From contig JALZVI010000113.1 of NCBI GenBank assembly GCA_023301015.1, positions 1 to 5,073 on the forward strand: a stretch of DNA of 5,073 nucleotides. The letters are read 5' to 3'. The stretch comes from Rickettsiales bacterium (GTDB lineage: Bacteria; Pseudomonadota; Alphaproteobacteria; Rickettsiales; 21-14-0-20-44-7). The notes beneath the pieces are model-generated. The model worked only from the letters and a program-made list of their open reading frames with translations. It had not been told where the DNA came from and did not search any database. Below are positions 1 to 5,073 of this stretch, in pieces. Positions within the stretch are counted from its first letter, which is position 1, and every line of letters starts with the position of its first letter. Made by a program: the position numbers and the translations under genes.

Positions 1-651
<651 letters not shown>

Positions 652-655
652 AAGA

Positions 656-696
656 GTATTTTGTGGGTAGGATGATTCGTTCATCTCTTCAAATAC
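656..696 (+). other. Stem-loop in the 16S 3' trailer
   Basis: Just past the mature 16S end, GTATTTTG (656-663) can pair with CAAATAC (690-696) with one bulged T. An inner hairpin GATGA (671-675) / TCATC (681-685) closes a TTCGT loop. This may be a processing structure for the 16S precursor. The pairing is seen in the sequence; the role is inference. No tRNA is present in the 652-754 spacer. Confidence 0.35.
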
Positions 697-754
697 AATT
701 ACATTTGCAGCACGTCTCCTTCGTTTAGGTTTTTAAAGTAACTTCTCAAATAAT

Positions 755-790
755 AAAAAGCCGCTTCAGTTAATTCTGAAGCGGCTTTTT
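755..790 (+). terminator. Rho-independent terminator after 16S (bidirectional)
   Basis: A perfect 15-bp stem is formed by AAAAAGCCGCTTCAG (755-769) and CTGAAGCGGCTTTTT (776-790) around a TTAATT loop. The GC-rich core plus a terminal run of five T on the plus strand is a textbook intrinsic terminator. The matching five A on the left arm would give a T run on the minus strand too. It starts about 104 bases after the 16S end, so the rRNA transcript most likely ends here, without 23S or 5S. Confidence 0.92.
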
Positions 791-819
791 GCTGTGTATA
801 AATATGTTATTATTGCATT

Positions 820-1149
820 ATGAAAAATCCCAGTGAGAAAGATTAGCTAGTAATTAGGCCGCTAATTGCAAAGAGTGGAAAATTAGAATTGCTTGGATCT
901 ATAGATTATCTAATAGTTATACCTATGGCTGATGGCAGAATGGGAAGTTTGTTCCTAATTCCTAATAAAGCTCTTGGTGAGGATATGGTGTTTGGACAGG
1001 AGTTAATTGAAGCTTAGCTTGAGTATTTAGACGGTGTGGATGTGTCTATTGCATTGAATCTGGATAAAGCAGGTGGTTTGTTTGAGTTAGATATTTTTAG
1101 ACCTGATTTTTCCGCTTTAATAGAATTCCCAAACCCTGAGTTCTTTTAG
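820..1149 (+). pseudogene. DUF6984-like small protein gene with two in-frame amber codons
   Basis: From ATG 820 one frame runs 109 codons to TAG at 1147. It is interrupted by TAG at 844 (codon 9) and TAG at 1015 (codon 66), with no frameshift. Between the stops it reads as a normal protein: LVIRPLIAKSGKLELLG, then IPMADGRMGSLFLIPN, and after the second stop LEYLDGVDVSIALNLD and GGLFELDIFRPDFSALIEFP. The MxDGxMGSL and LFELDIxxxDFSxLIxFP blocks resemble, from memory, the small DUF6984 family of unknown function; a profile search was not possible. The full length of about 110 residues fits such a domain. An in-frame TAA at 799 and no earlier ATG support this start; no clear ribosome binding site precedes it. 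The likeliest explanation is recent inactivation by two point changes such as CAG or GAG to TAG. Amber suppression or sequencing error are alternatives. The gene converges on the pilin gene. Confidence 0.65.
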
Positions 1150-1153
1150 AGCA

Positions 1154-1186
1154 AACCCTTAAATCTCAAGCATTTGCACTTCTCTT
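1154..1186. repeat. Direct repeat, outer copy (flanks the pilin gene)
   Basis: Aligned without gaps to 2011-2043, this matches at 27 of 33 positions, including an exact CTCAAGCATTT core (1165-1175) and an exact TTCTCTT end (1180-1186). It lies 22 bases beyond the pilin stop codon. On the minus strand it stays in the hemH frame and reads EKCKCLRFKGLL followed by TAA (1148-1146), against [15 protein letters not shown] in hemH. It therefore looks like a displaced or duplicated hemH 3' end. Confidence 0.7.
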
Positions 1187-1205
1187 TAGCTGTGTGCCTA
1201 AAGAG
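1182..1205. terminator. Stem-loop between convergent genes (possible mRNA 3' end)
   Basis: CTCTTTAG (1182-1189) and CTAAAGAG (1198-1205) form a perfect 8-bp stem with an 8-base loop, directly past the pilin stop codon. Neither strand has a clear T run after the stem, so it is not a canonical intrinsic terminator. It could still stabilise or define mRNA ends between the pilin gene and the opposing pseudogene. Its left arm overlaps the outer direct repeat. Confidence 0.35.
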
Positions 1206-1207
1206 CC

Positions 1208-1981
1208 TTACTGCGTTTCTCCAGTCTGTGCGCCAATACGAATTATCGGAGTGCATTCGTAACTGTCGTTGGTAACTTCATAAGTTGCGCCAGATGAGCA
1301 TGTGGCAAGCGGCGTGGCATACATTCCGCCAGAGTTTCCCATAGCTCCTGATAAGATGTCACCTGAATTAGCAAAGCCATCATCCATTTTGCTGTCTAAG
1401 GATAGTAATTCAATTGGCTTTGTTGAAGAATTTGTCGAAGTAGTTTGAACGAAATAATACCAGGTGGGTATTGGTGTTTTAGCTTGTGCTGGGTCGAGCA
1501 AGACGTAGAAATTACGTGGATTTGCCGCATTTGAAACTCCTATTGAGCTTGATGTTCCAAGTCCTACCGAAGATGCTATATAAAAACTTTCTGATTTCCC
1601 TATCTTGGCTTCAGGTACGTTTTTTTCACTTCCTGATGTCGATGCTTTTATGCCAGTGCCGCTACTTCCTGTATAAGTTTGTGGATTAAAATGGTGCCAA
1701 AAGTTTGCTATTTCATATGCAAAAATGTCGTTTCTGTTGGCTGCTCCACTCCATTCTATTAGTCCGTCACCATCTCCACCAAATGCAGGGGCATCGCCGG
1801 GAAGGTTGCGGTATTTGTCTTTAAACACAGCCACGCCAGCGTCAAATTGTTGAATTTGTGATATTGTAGATGCTAAGCCTGCATTGGCTATCAAGCTTTG
1901 CCCGACCAAGATGCCGCCAATTAGCAGTCCTATAATCACCAGGACGATGGATAACTCAACTAATGTAAAACCAGATCTCAT
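1208..1981 (-). CDS. Type IV prepilin-like protein (prepilin N-terminal cleavage/methylation domain)
   Basis: The 257-residue product starts MRSG|FTLVELSIVLVIIG, the class III signal of type IV pilins and type II secretion pseudopilins. A prepilin peptidase would cut after Gly4 and methylate Phe5; Glu9 is the conserved Glu5 of the mature pilin. Residues 5 to about 30 form the hydrophobic inner-membrane helix. A KYRNLPGD block (56-63), a Gly/Ser-rich middle, a LDSKMDDG block (195-202) and a cysteine pair (Cys228, Cys243; possibly a C-terminal disulfide) follow. The LPGD and DSKxDDG blocks recur, from memory, in a family of stand-alone alphaproteobacterial prepilin-like proteins. An in-frame TTG at 1999 would add six residues (MNYPNC); neither start has a convincing ribosome binding site, and I prefer ATG 1981. 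No other pilus gene is present, so its role (pilus subunit, minor pilin or pseudopilin) is open. It lies just after hemH, between two copies of a 33-bp repeat, which suggests insertion. Confidence 0.88.
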   Translation of the reverse strand: MRSGFTLVELSIVLVIIGLLIGGILVGQSLIANAGLASTISQIQQFDAGVAVFKDKYRNLPGDAPAFGGDGDGLIEWSGAANRNDIFAYEIANFWHHFNPQTYTGSSGTGIKASTSGSEKNVPEAKIGKSESFYIASSVGLGTSSSIGVSNAANPRNFYVLLDPAQAKTPIPTWYYFVQTTSTNSSTKPIELLSLDSKMDDGFANSGDILSGAMGNSGGMYATPLATCSSGATYEVTNDSYECTPIIRIGAQTGETQ

Positions 1982-2008
1982 GCAGTTAGGATAATTCAAA
2001 GGCGTTAA

Positions 2009-2980
2009 TCAACCATTAAAACTCAAGCATTTATTATTCTCTTCGGGGCAGCAATTGTTAGCGTAGGGCTCGTCTTTGCACAGCTTGGCTAGGCAATTTA
2101 TGAAGTCTCTTTGCGTGCCTAAAGCGGGGACGCGGATGTAGTTTTTTATGCCTACTTCATCTGCGATTTCTTTGAACTCAATATCCAGCTCCACCAATGT
2201 TTCAGAATGCTCGGAAACGAATGCAATTGGCGTTATGATTAGGTCAACTTCTTCATCTCCTGCGATTTTGATTTCATCTTCCGTGTTCGGCTTTAGCCAT
2301 GGGAGAGGGCCAACTTTGCTTTGGTAGCAAACGCGCCAATCTTTGAGTTTCAACGTTTTGGCAACATGTTCTGATGTAGCCTCGATCAAGCGCGGGTAGG
2401 GGTCGCCTTTGTCTACGATCTTTTGTGGAAGCCCGTGAGCGGAGAAAAGCACTCTAGCGTTGGGGTGAGCTTTGACGTGCGGGCGGAGTAGTTCTACATG
2501 CGCTTTGATGAAGTTTTTCTCGGTTGGATAGCAACAAATTTCGCGCGTTTTTACATCCAGCCCATATTGACGCCAGTCGTGTAGGGCGCTGTCGGTGGTG
2601 GTTGTGGAATATTGCGGGTAGAGCGGGAGGAGTATGACTTCATCGGGTGCAAAGGCCTTCACTTGCTCGACGATTTCTTCGCTGAACGGATGCCAGTAAC
2701 GCATGCTGACAAACACTTTCCAGCCGTTTCCTAGTTCGTCTTCTAGGGCTTTTGCTTGGTCTAGGGTTTGTTCTAGGATGGGCGATTTTCCGCCGATATG
2801 GGAGTAGATTTCTTGCGCAGTGCTCTCACGTTTGGAGGATATGAACTTGGCTAAAAGTGTCCTAAACGGTTGCGGGAGGCTGATTATAGCCTTGTCGTTG
2901 AACAGGTTGAACAAAAATGGTTTCACGGATTCTGGCTTGTCAGGGCCGCCGAGATTGAATAGGATAACTGCTTTTTTCAT
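2009..2980 (-). CDS. hemH: Ferrochelatase (protoheme ferro-lyase)
   Basis: The enzyme inserts Fe2+ into protoporphyrin IX, the last step of protoheme synthesis, usually at the inner membrane face. The 323-residue protein has the family landmarks: FNLGGPD (8-14), [15 protein letters not shown] (117-131), FSAHGLP (179-185) with the probable catalytic His182, [15 protein letters not shown] (219-233), and [16 protein letters not shown] (251-266) with metal-site acidic residues. Length is typical of bacterial ferrochelatases. The C-terminus is cysteine-rich (Cys296, 301, 310, 311, 318), reminiscent of the [2Fe-2S]-binding tails of some microbial and animal ferrochelatases; whether a cluster binds here is inference. 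ATG 2980 begins exactly at the usual family start ([12 protein letters not shown]); only a weak AAAGA lies upstream. Its last codons and stop form the inner copy of the direct repeat flanking the pilin gene. It is 147 bases downstream of xth on the same strand. Confidence 0.97.
   Translation of the reverse strand: MKKAVILFNLGGPDKPESVKPFLFNLFNDKAIISLPQPFRTLLAKFISSKRESTAQEIYSHIGGKSPILEQTLDQAKALEDELGNGWKVFVSMRYWHPFSEEIVEQVKAFAPDEVILLPLYPQYSTTTTDSALHDWRQYGLDVKTREICCYPTEKNFIKAHVELLRPHVKAHPNARVLFSAHGLPQKIVDKGDPYPRLIEATSEHVAKTLKLKDWRVCYQSKVGPLPWLKPNTEDEIKIAGDEEVDLIITPIAFVSEHSETLVELDIEFKEIADEVGIKNYIRVPALGTQRDFINCLAKLCKDEPYANNCCPEENNKCLSFNG
2011..2043. repeat. Direct repeat, inner copy (3' end of hemH)
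   Basis: This partner of 1154-1186 lies in the same orientation, 857 bases away, with 27/33 identity and no gaps. It covers the last codons of hemH and the first base of its TGA when read on plus coordinates. Together the copies bracket the whole pilin gene. Confidence 0.7.
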
Positions 2981-3127
2981 GTGTATATCTTTAAGGTTGA
3001 GCGGGTTTTATGCAAGCTTAAACTTTGTCATTTTGACATCCATTTGGCATACACCCAGCACACGCGCGCCGACATTTGCGCGAATTTGCCAACAGTTGCT
3101 GACATGGAAGTTTTTTGGCTGTTTTAT
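2981..3127 (-). other. hemH-xth intergenic spacer
   Basis: This 147-base spacer separates the xth stop from the hemH start. It shows small palindromes only: TGTCA-AAA-TGACA around 3028-3040, and CGCGC/GCGCG (3065-3069 with 3078-3082). On the minus strand an ATGACA...TAAAAC pair with a 15-base spacer is at best a poor promoter for hemH. I see no convincing terminator for xth and no small gene. Confidence 0.4.
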
Positions 3128-3910
3128 TTATTCAAAAACCCCAGCAACAGGTGCGTGGTCGGATGGTTTTTCCCAGCCTCTTGGGGTGTCTTCTGTTTCG
3201 CAAGATTTCAAACAATCGGCTGCTTCGGGTGAGCATAGAAGATGGTCGATGCGGTAGCCTTTGCCATTTTGCCATGCGCCGCCGCGATAGTCCCACCAGC
3301 TGAATTGTTGGCGGGCGGGGTGGAGTGCGCGGAATGCGTCGGTTAGGCCGAGGAATTCTAGGGCGCGGAATTTTTCTTGCTCGGCAGGGTGGAAGCAAAT
3401 GCTGCCTGCTAGGCTGACGGGGTCGTATATGTCGAGATCAGTCGGGGCAACGTTATAGTCAGCGCCGATTACGAGTTTTTCGCCGTAGCTGAGAAGTTCG
3501 GTGGCGTGCTTGTGCAGGCGGTCATAGAAACGCATTTTATAGTCAAATTTGTCGCTGCCAAACTCTTGCCCGTTGGGCACGTAAACGCAAGCAACGCGGA
3601 AGCCGCCTGTTACGGCCTCAATATATCGTGCTTGTTCGTCGGGGTTTTGGCCGTTTAAGCCTGCGCCATCAAGGCCGCGCTTAACGTCTTCGAGCGGGTG
3701 TTTGCTGAGGATCGCGACGCCGTTATAGGTTTTTTGGCCATGAACTGCGACGTTATAGCCGAGATCTTCAATCTCCATATATGGGAAGTTTTCATCGATG
3801 CATTTTAGCTCTTGCAGCAACAGCACGTCTGGCGTGAACTCCTGCAAATATTTCTTCAAATGCTCCAAACGAGATTTAACTGAGTTGACGTTCCATGTAA
3901 CAATTTTCAT
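3128..3910 (-). CDS. xth: Exodeoxyribonuclease III / AP endonuclease (ExoIII family)
   Basis: This is a DNA repair enzyme of base-excision repair: it cuts 5' to abasic sites and trims 3' blocked ends in the cytoplasm, using a divalent metal. The 260-residue product is close to the 268 of E. coli ExoIII. Catalytic motifs of the endonuclease/exonuclease/phosphatase fold are all present: WNVNS with Asn7, LLLQELK with Glu34, VYVPNG with Tyr110, GADYNVAP with Asp151 and Asn153, the YRIDHLL block with Asp222, and the SDHAPV end with Asp251 and His252. The frame stays open 75 codons upstream to 4135, but that extension translates the palindrome-rich spacer and has no family similarity. ATG 3910 gives the canonical MKIVTWNVNS start, so it is chosen. 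No strong Shine-Dalgarno is visible. It follows fliW after about 300 bases, so it is probably a separate transcription unit. Confidence 0.96.
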   Translation of the reverse strand: MKIVTWNVNSVKSRLEHLKKYLQEFTPDVLLLQELKCIDENFPYMEIEDLGYNVAVHGQKTYNGVAILSKHPLEDVKRGLDGAGLNGQNPDEQARYIEAVTGGFRVACVYVPNGQEFGSDKFDYKMRFYDRLHKHATELLSYGEKLVIGADYNVAPTDLDIYDPVSLAGSICFHPAEQEKFRALEFLGLTDAFRALHPARQQFSWWDYRGGAWQNGKGYRIDHLLCSPEAADCLKSCETEDTPRGWEKPSDHAPVAGVFE

Positions 3911-3984
3911 GGGTTGATAATAGGTTTGTTTTGTTAAATTGGAATGCTTAATTTTCCCGCTGGGGGTGGCGTTGCTTGTGGCTT

Positions 3985-4165
3985 TTTGATTTCCTCCCCG
4001 CTCGCCTACTGGCTCGCAGACTGAGGAATTGCTTCGCAAGCTCAAGACTGGCAAGGCCTGCTGGCCTTGTGAATTCGGAATTATTTGCAGACGATCCGAG
4101 TATTTTCGTTTTTGAAAATGCGACGGCAAGGCCATTGAGGCCGCAAGGCTTTAGTGCCGATTGAA
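3985..4165. repeat. Palindrome-rich intergenic element (candidate dispersed repeat)
   Basis: The roughly 300-base gap between fliW and xth holds a dense set of short inverted repeats. These are TTGC-TTC-GCAA (4029-4039), CAAGGCC-TGCT-GGCCTTG (4052-4069), AATTC-G-GAATT (4072-4082), ATTTTC/GAAAAT (4102-4107 with 4114-4119) and GGCC-ATTGA-GGCC (4130-4142). There are also direct repeats: GGCAAGGCC at 4050-4058 and 4125-4133, and GCTCGC at 4000-4005 and 4012-4017. The stretch lacks stop codons in at least two minus-strand frames and one plus-strand frame, one of them running straight into xth. This is what a palindromic interspersed element such as the Rickettsia palindromic elements looks like, but copies elsewhere cannot be tested here, and the borders are approximate. 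No csrA or other small gene was found in the gap. Confidence 0.4.
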
Positions 4166-4206
4166 CGTTATAATTTCCTTAGCGGCCGAAGAGCGTCATT
4201 AAAAAA

Positions 4207-4671
4207 CTAGTTCAAGAAATGTTGAACTGCGTATTTGCCGTTTGGAAGTACGATTTGATATGCTTCTTTTGTTTCCGTGTTCACAAACACTGGTGCGCGC
4301 AAATTTACGGAAAGTCTAGCGCCGCTTGATGTGTGTTGGATTGAGGCGATTAGCATGATTAGCAGCTCGTCTCCCTTAATTTCAAGCACGGCCTTCATGT
4401 CGGCGATGTCTTCTGCAGCAAGGCCTTCGTCAAGAAGATCGTGGGGCATAACTGCGAATGATGTTTCTTCGTCTACCAAAGATTGCATAACTTGGAAGGT
4501 TTTTAGTTTCTCAACAGGCATTTTTGCGAGGAAGAATTTTTCTTGCGCTGGCATGCCTAGAAGGCCGTTTGGAAAGTCCAAAACTGAAGGTTCGCTATAT
4601 TCTACTTCGCCGAATCTTGTAGTGAATTTCATTGCTGTTCCTGAATTTTCCGCTGTTTGTGTGCCCATCAT
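4207..4671 (-). CDS. fliW: Flagellar assembly factor FliW
   Basis: FliW is a cytoplasmic protein that binds flagellin and, in characterised bacteria, antagonises the translational regulator CsrA, coupling flagellin synthesis to filament assembly. The 154-residue product shows the family pattern: DFPNGLLGM (32-40), MQSLVDEETSFAVMPHDLL (62-80), the VNLRAPVFVN block (122-131) and the C-terminal YAVQH (147-151), equivalent to the usual YxxRH. About 13 N-terminal residues (MMGTQTAENSGTA) precede the conserved MKFTTRFGEVEY start. A strong AAGGAG sits six bases before ATG 4671 and nine before the second ATG, which favours these starts over Met14. The gene ends in TAG, showing that this codon serves as a stop here. 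It follows flgL, the usual order in flgK-flgL-fliW clusters, but csrA does not follow. Confidence 0.92.
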   Translation of the reverse strand: MMGTQTAENSGTAMKFTTRFGEVEYSEPSVLDFPNGLLGMPAQEKFFLAKMPVEKLKTFQVMQSLVDEETSFAVMPHDLLDEGLAAEDIADMKAVLEIKGDELLIMLIASIQHTSSGARLSVNLRAPVFVNTETKEAYQIVLPNGKYAVQHFLN

Positions 4672-4677
4672 AATACT

Positions 4678-4683
4678 CTCCTT
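4678..4683 (-). promoter_or_regulatory. Ribosome binding site of fliW
   Basis: AAGGAG on the minus strand is complementary to the CCTCCTT at the 16S 3' end in this same window, six bases before ATG 4671. It is the only strong Shine-Dalgarno I see in the window and it fixes the fliW start. Confidence 0.85.
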
Positions 4684-4688
4684 TTATT

Positions 4689-4718
4689 ATTATATAGTAT
4701 TTTTTAATTTTTAGTTAA
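4689..4718 (-). promoter_or_regulatory. Possible sigma-70-like promoter for fliW
   Basis: On the minus strand, TTAACT (4718-4713) and a perfect TATAAT (4694-4689) are separated by 18 bases. The predicted start would fall at the Shine-Dalgarno, leaving an unusually short leader, and the spacer is very AT-rich, so chance is a real possibility. fliW may simply be co-transcribed with flgL. Confidence 0.25.
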
Positions 4719-4721
4719 AAT

Positions 4722-4738
4722 AAAAACGTCTTGTTTTT
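4722..4738 (-). terminator. Weak AT-rich hairpin after flgL
   Basis: Directly past the flgL stop, AAAAAC and GTTTTT form a 6-bp stem with a 5-base loop, followed by ATTTT on the minus strand. With only one G-C pair it is a weak terminator at best and may let transcription through into fliW. Confidence 0.22.
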
Positions 4739-5073
4739 TATCTAATGAAGTCGGTTAGTTTTAGCTGTGATAAAGTTGAAAAAGTCTGGAATGCTGCCTG
4801 CAAAATGGTGGTGTTAATGGTAGACTCTGTAACCAAAGAGGGGATGTCTGCGTCTAAATCTGCCGATAGCGATCCCTGCCAGAAGATTTTGAGTTGTTCG
4901 TGCTGGCTGTTGGCATTGTCTACTGTTGTGATGTCTAGGTTAACCTTGGCGCGGAGGGTTGAAACACTGGTGATTGCTTTGTTTAGCAAATCTTGGCCAG
5001 CTTGTATTGCGCCATCGTCTCCAGAACGCACGCCTTCAAGGGCAGAGCGGATTCCGCTGATTAGGTCTTGCAG
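4738..5073 (-). CDS. flgL: Flagellar hook-associated protein FlgL, C-terminal part (5' end outside window)
   Basis: The frame is open to the right edge, so 111 C-terminal residues are seen, starting LQDLISGIRSAL. An internal GTG at 5031 is not the start. The sequence is mostly helical heptad-like, with NKAITSVSTLRAKVN and the end SQLKLTDFIR, the typical D0 tail of flagellin-family proteins (usually close to LSxLxLxDYL). FlgL (HAP3) sits at the hook-filament junction, exported by the flagellar type III system; its terminal helices pack like those of flagellin. The position immediately before fliW favours FlgL over flagellin, since flgK-flgL-fliW is a common order. A flagellin cannot be excluded without the N-terminal half. 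The stop is TAA, 66 bases before fliW. Confidence 0.72.
   Translation of the reverse strand: MQDLISGIRSALEGVRSGDDGAIQAGQDLLNKAITSVSTLRAKVNLDITTVDNANSQHEQLKIFWQGSLSADLDADIPSLVTESTINTTILQAAFQTFSTLSQLKLTDFIR

Noticed and set aside
652..754. Possible tRNA or 23S spacer after 16S
   Set aside because: No cloverleaf or tRNA-like TTCGA arm is visible, and a strong terminator follows.
820..1149. Full reassignment of TAG to an amino acid in this genome
   Set aside because: fliW ends naturally at TAG right after its conserved C-terminus, and hemH, xth, pilin and flgL contain no in-frame TAG. A pseudogene is simpler.
1982..1999. TTG start for the pilin gene adding MNYPNC
   Set aside because: It is possible but has no ribosome binding site and uses a rarer start codon; the ATG at 1981 already gives a workable short prepilin leader. 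Kept only as an alternative.
2820..3303. Several overlapping plus-strand open frames over hemH and xth
   Set aside because: They are antisense shadows of clearly recognised genes, with no homology-like blocks or start signals.
3911..4135. N-terminal extension of xth by 75 codons
   Set aside because: It translates the palindrome-rich spacer and lacks family similarity, while ATG 3910 gives the canonical ExoIII start.
4277..4714. Plus-strand open frame opposite fliW
   Set aside because: It is a shadow of fliW, which has a strong Shine-Dalgarno and family motifs.

Overview
The window looks like a chromosomal stretch of an alphaproteobacterium. The evidence is the 3' part of a 16S rRNA gene with alphaproteobacterial-type sequence, a flagellar pair (flgL, fliW), a class-I-like ferrochelatase and an ExoIII-type AP endonuclease. 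The 16S gene is not followed by tRNA-Ile, tRNA-Ala or 23S. A strong bidirectional terminator starts about 100 bases after its end. An isolated 16S gene is known from Rickettsiales, so a flagellated, deep-branching member of that order is an attractive guess. The window alone does not prove it, and other alphaproteobacterial lineages remain possible.

Layout: 1-651 is the 16S 3' portion (+), then a structured trailer and a rho-independent terminator (755-790). At 820-1149 (+) lies a 110-codon reading frame interrupted by two in-frame TAG codons. It still reads as a coherent small protein resembling DUF6984. Everything from 1208 to the right edge is on the minus strand, in transcription order: flgL (3' part), fliW, a roughly 300-base palindrome-rich spacer, xth (exodeoxyribonuclease III), hemH (ferrochelatase), and a type IV prepilin-like gene. 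The two gene groups converge at about 1150-1207, where there is an 8-bp stem-loop.

The genes are not one pathway. flgL and fliW form the tail of a flagellar hook-filament cluster (FlgL joins hook to filament; FliW is a flagellin-binding assembly and regulatory factor). xth and hemH are housekeeping genes. The prepilin-like gene looks like an insertion: a 33-bp imperfect direct repeat (27/33 identical) flanks it, one copy being the 3' end of hemH and the other lying just past the pilin stop. The outer copy still reads in frame as an alternative hemH C-terminus.

The strongest points for a second look are that flanking repeat, the double-amber gene, the palindrome-rich spacer upstream of xth that is open in several frames, the unlinked 16S gene, and the cysteine-rich tail of the ferrochelatase. 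I found no defence system, CRISPR array, transposase or phage gene.
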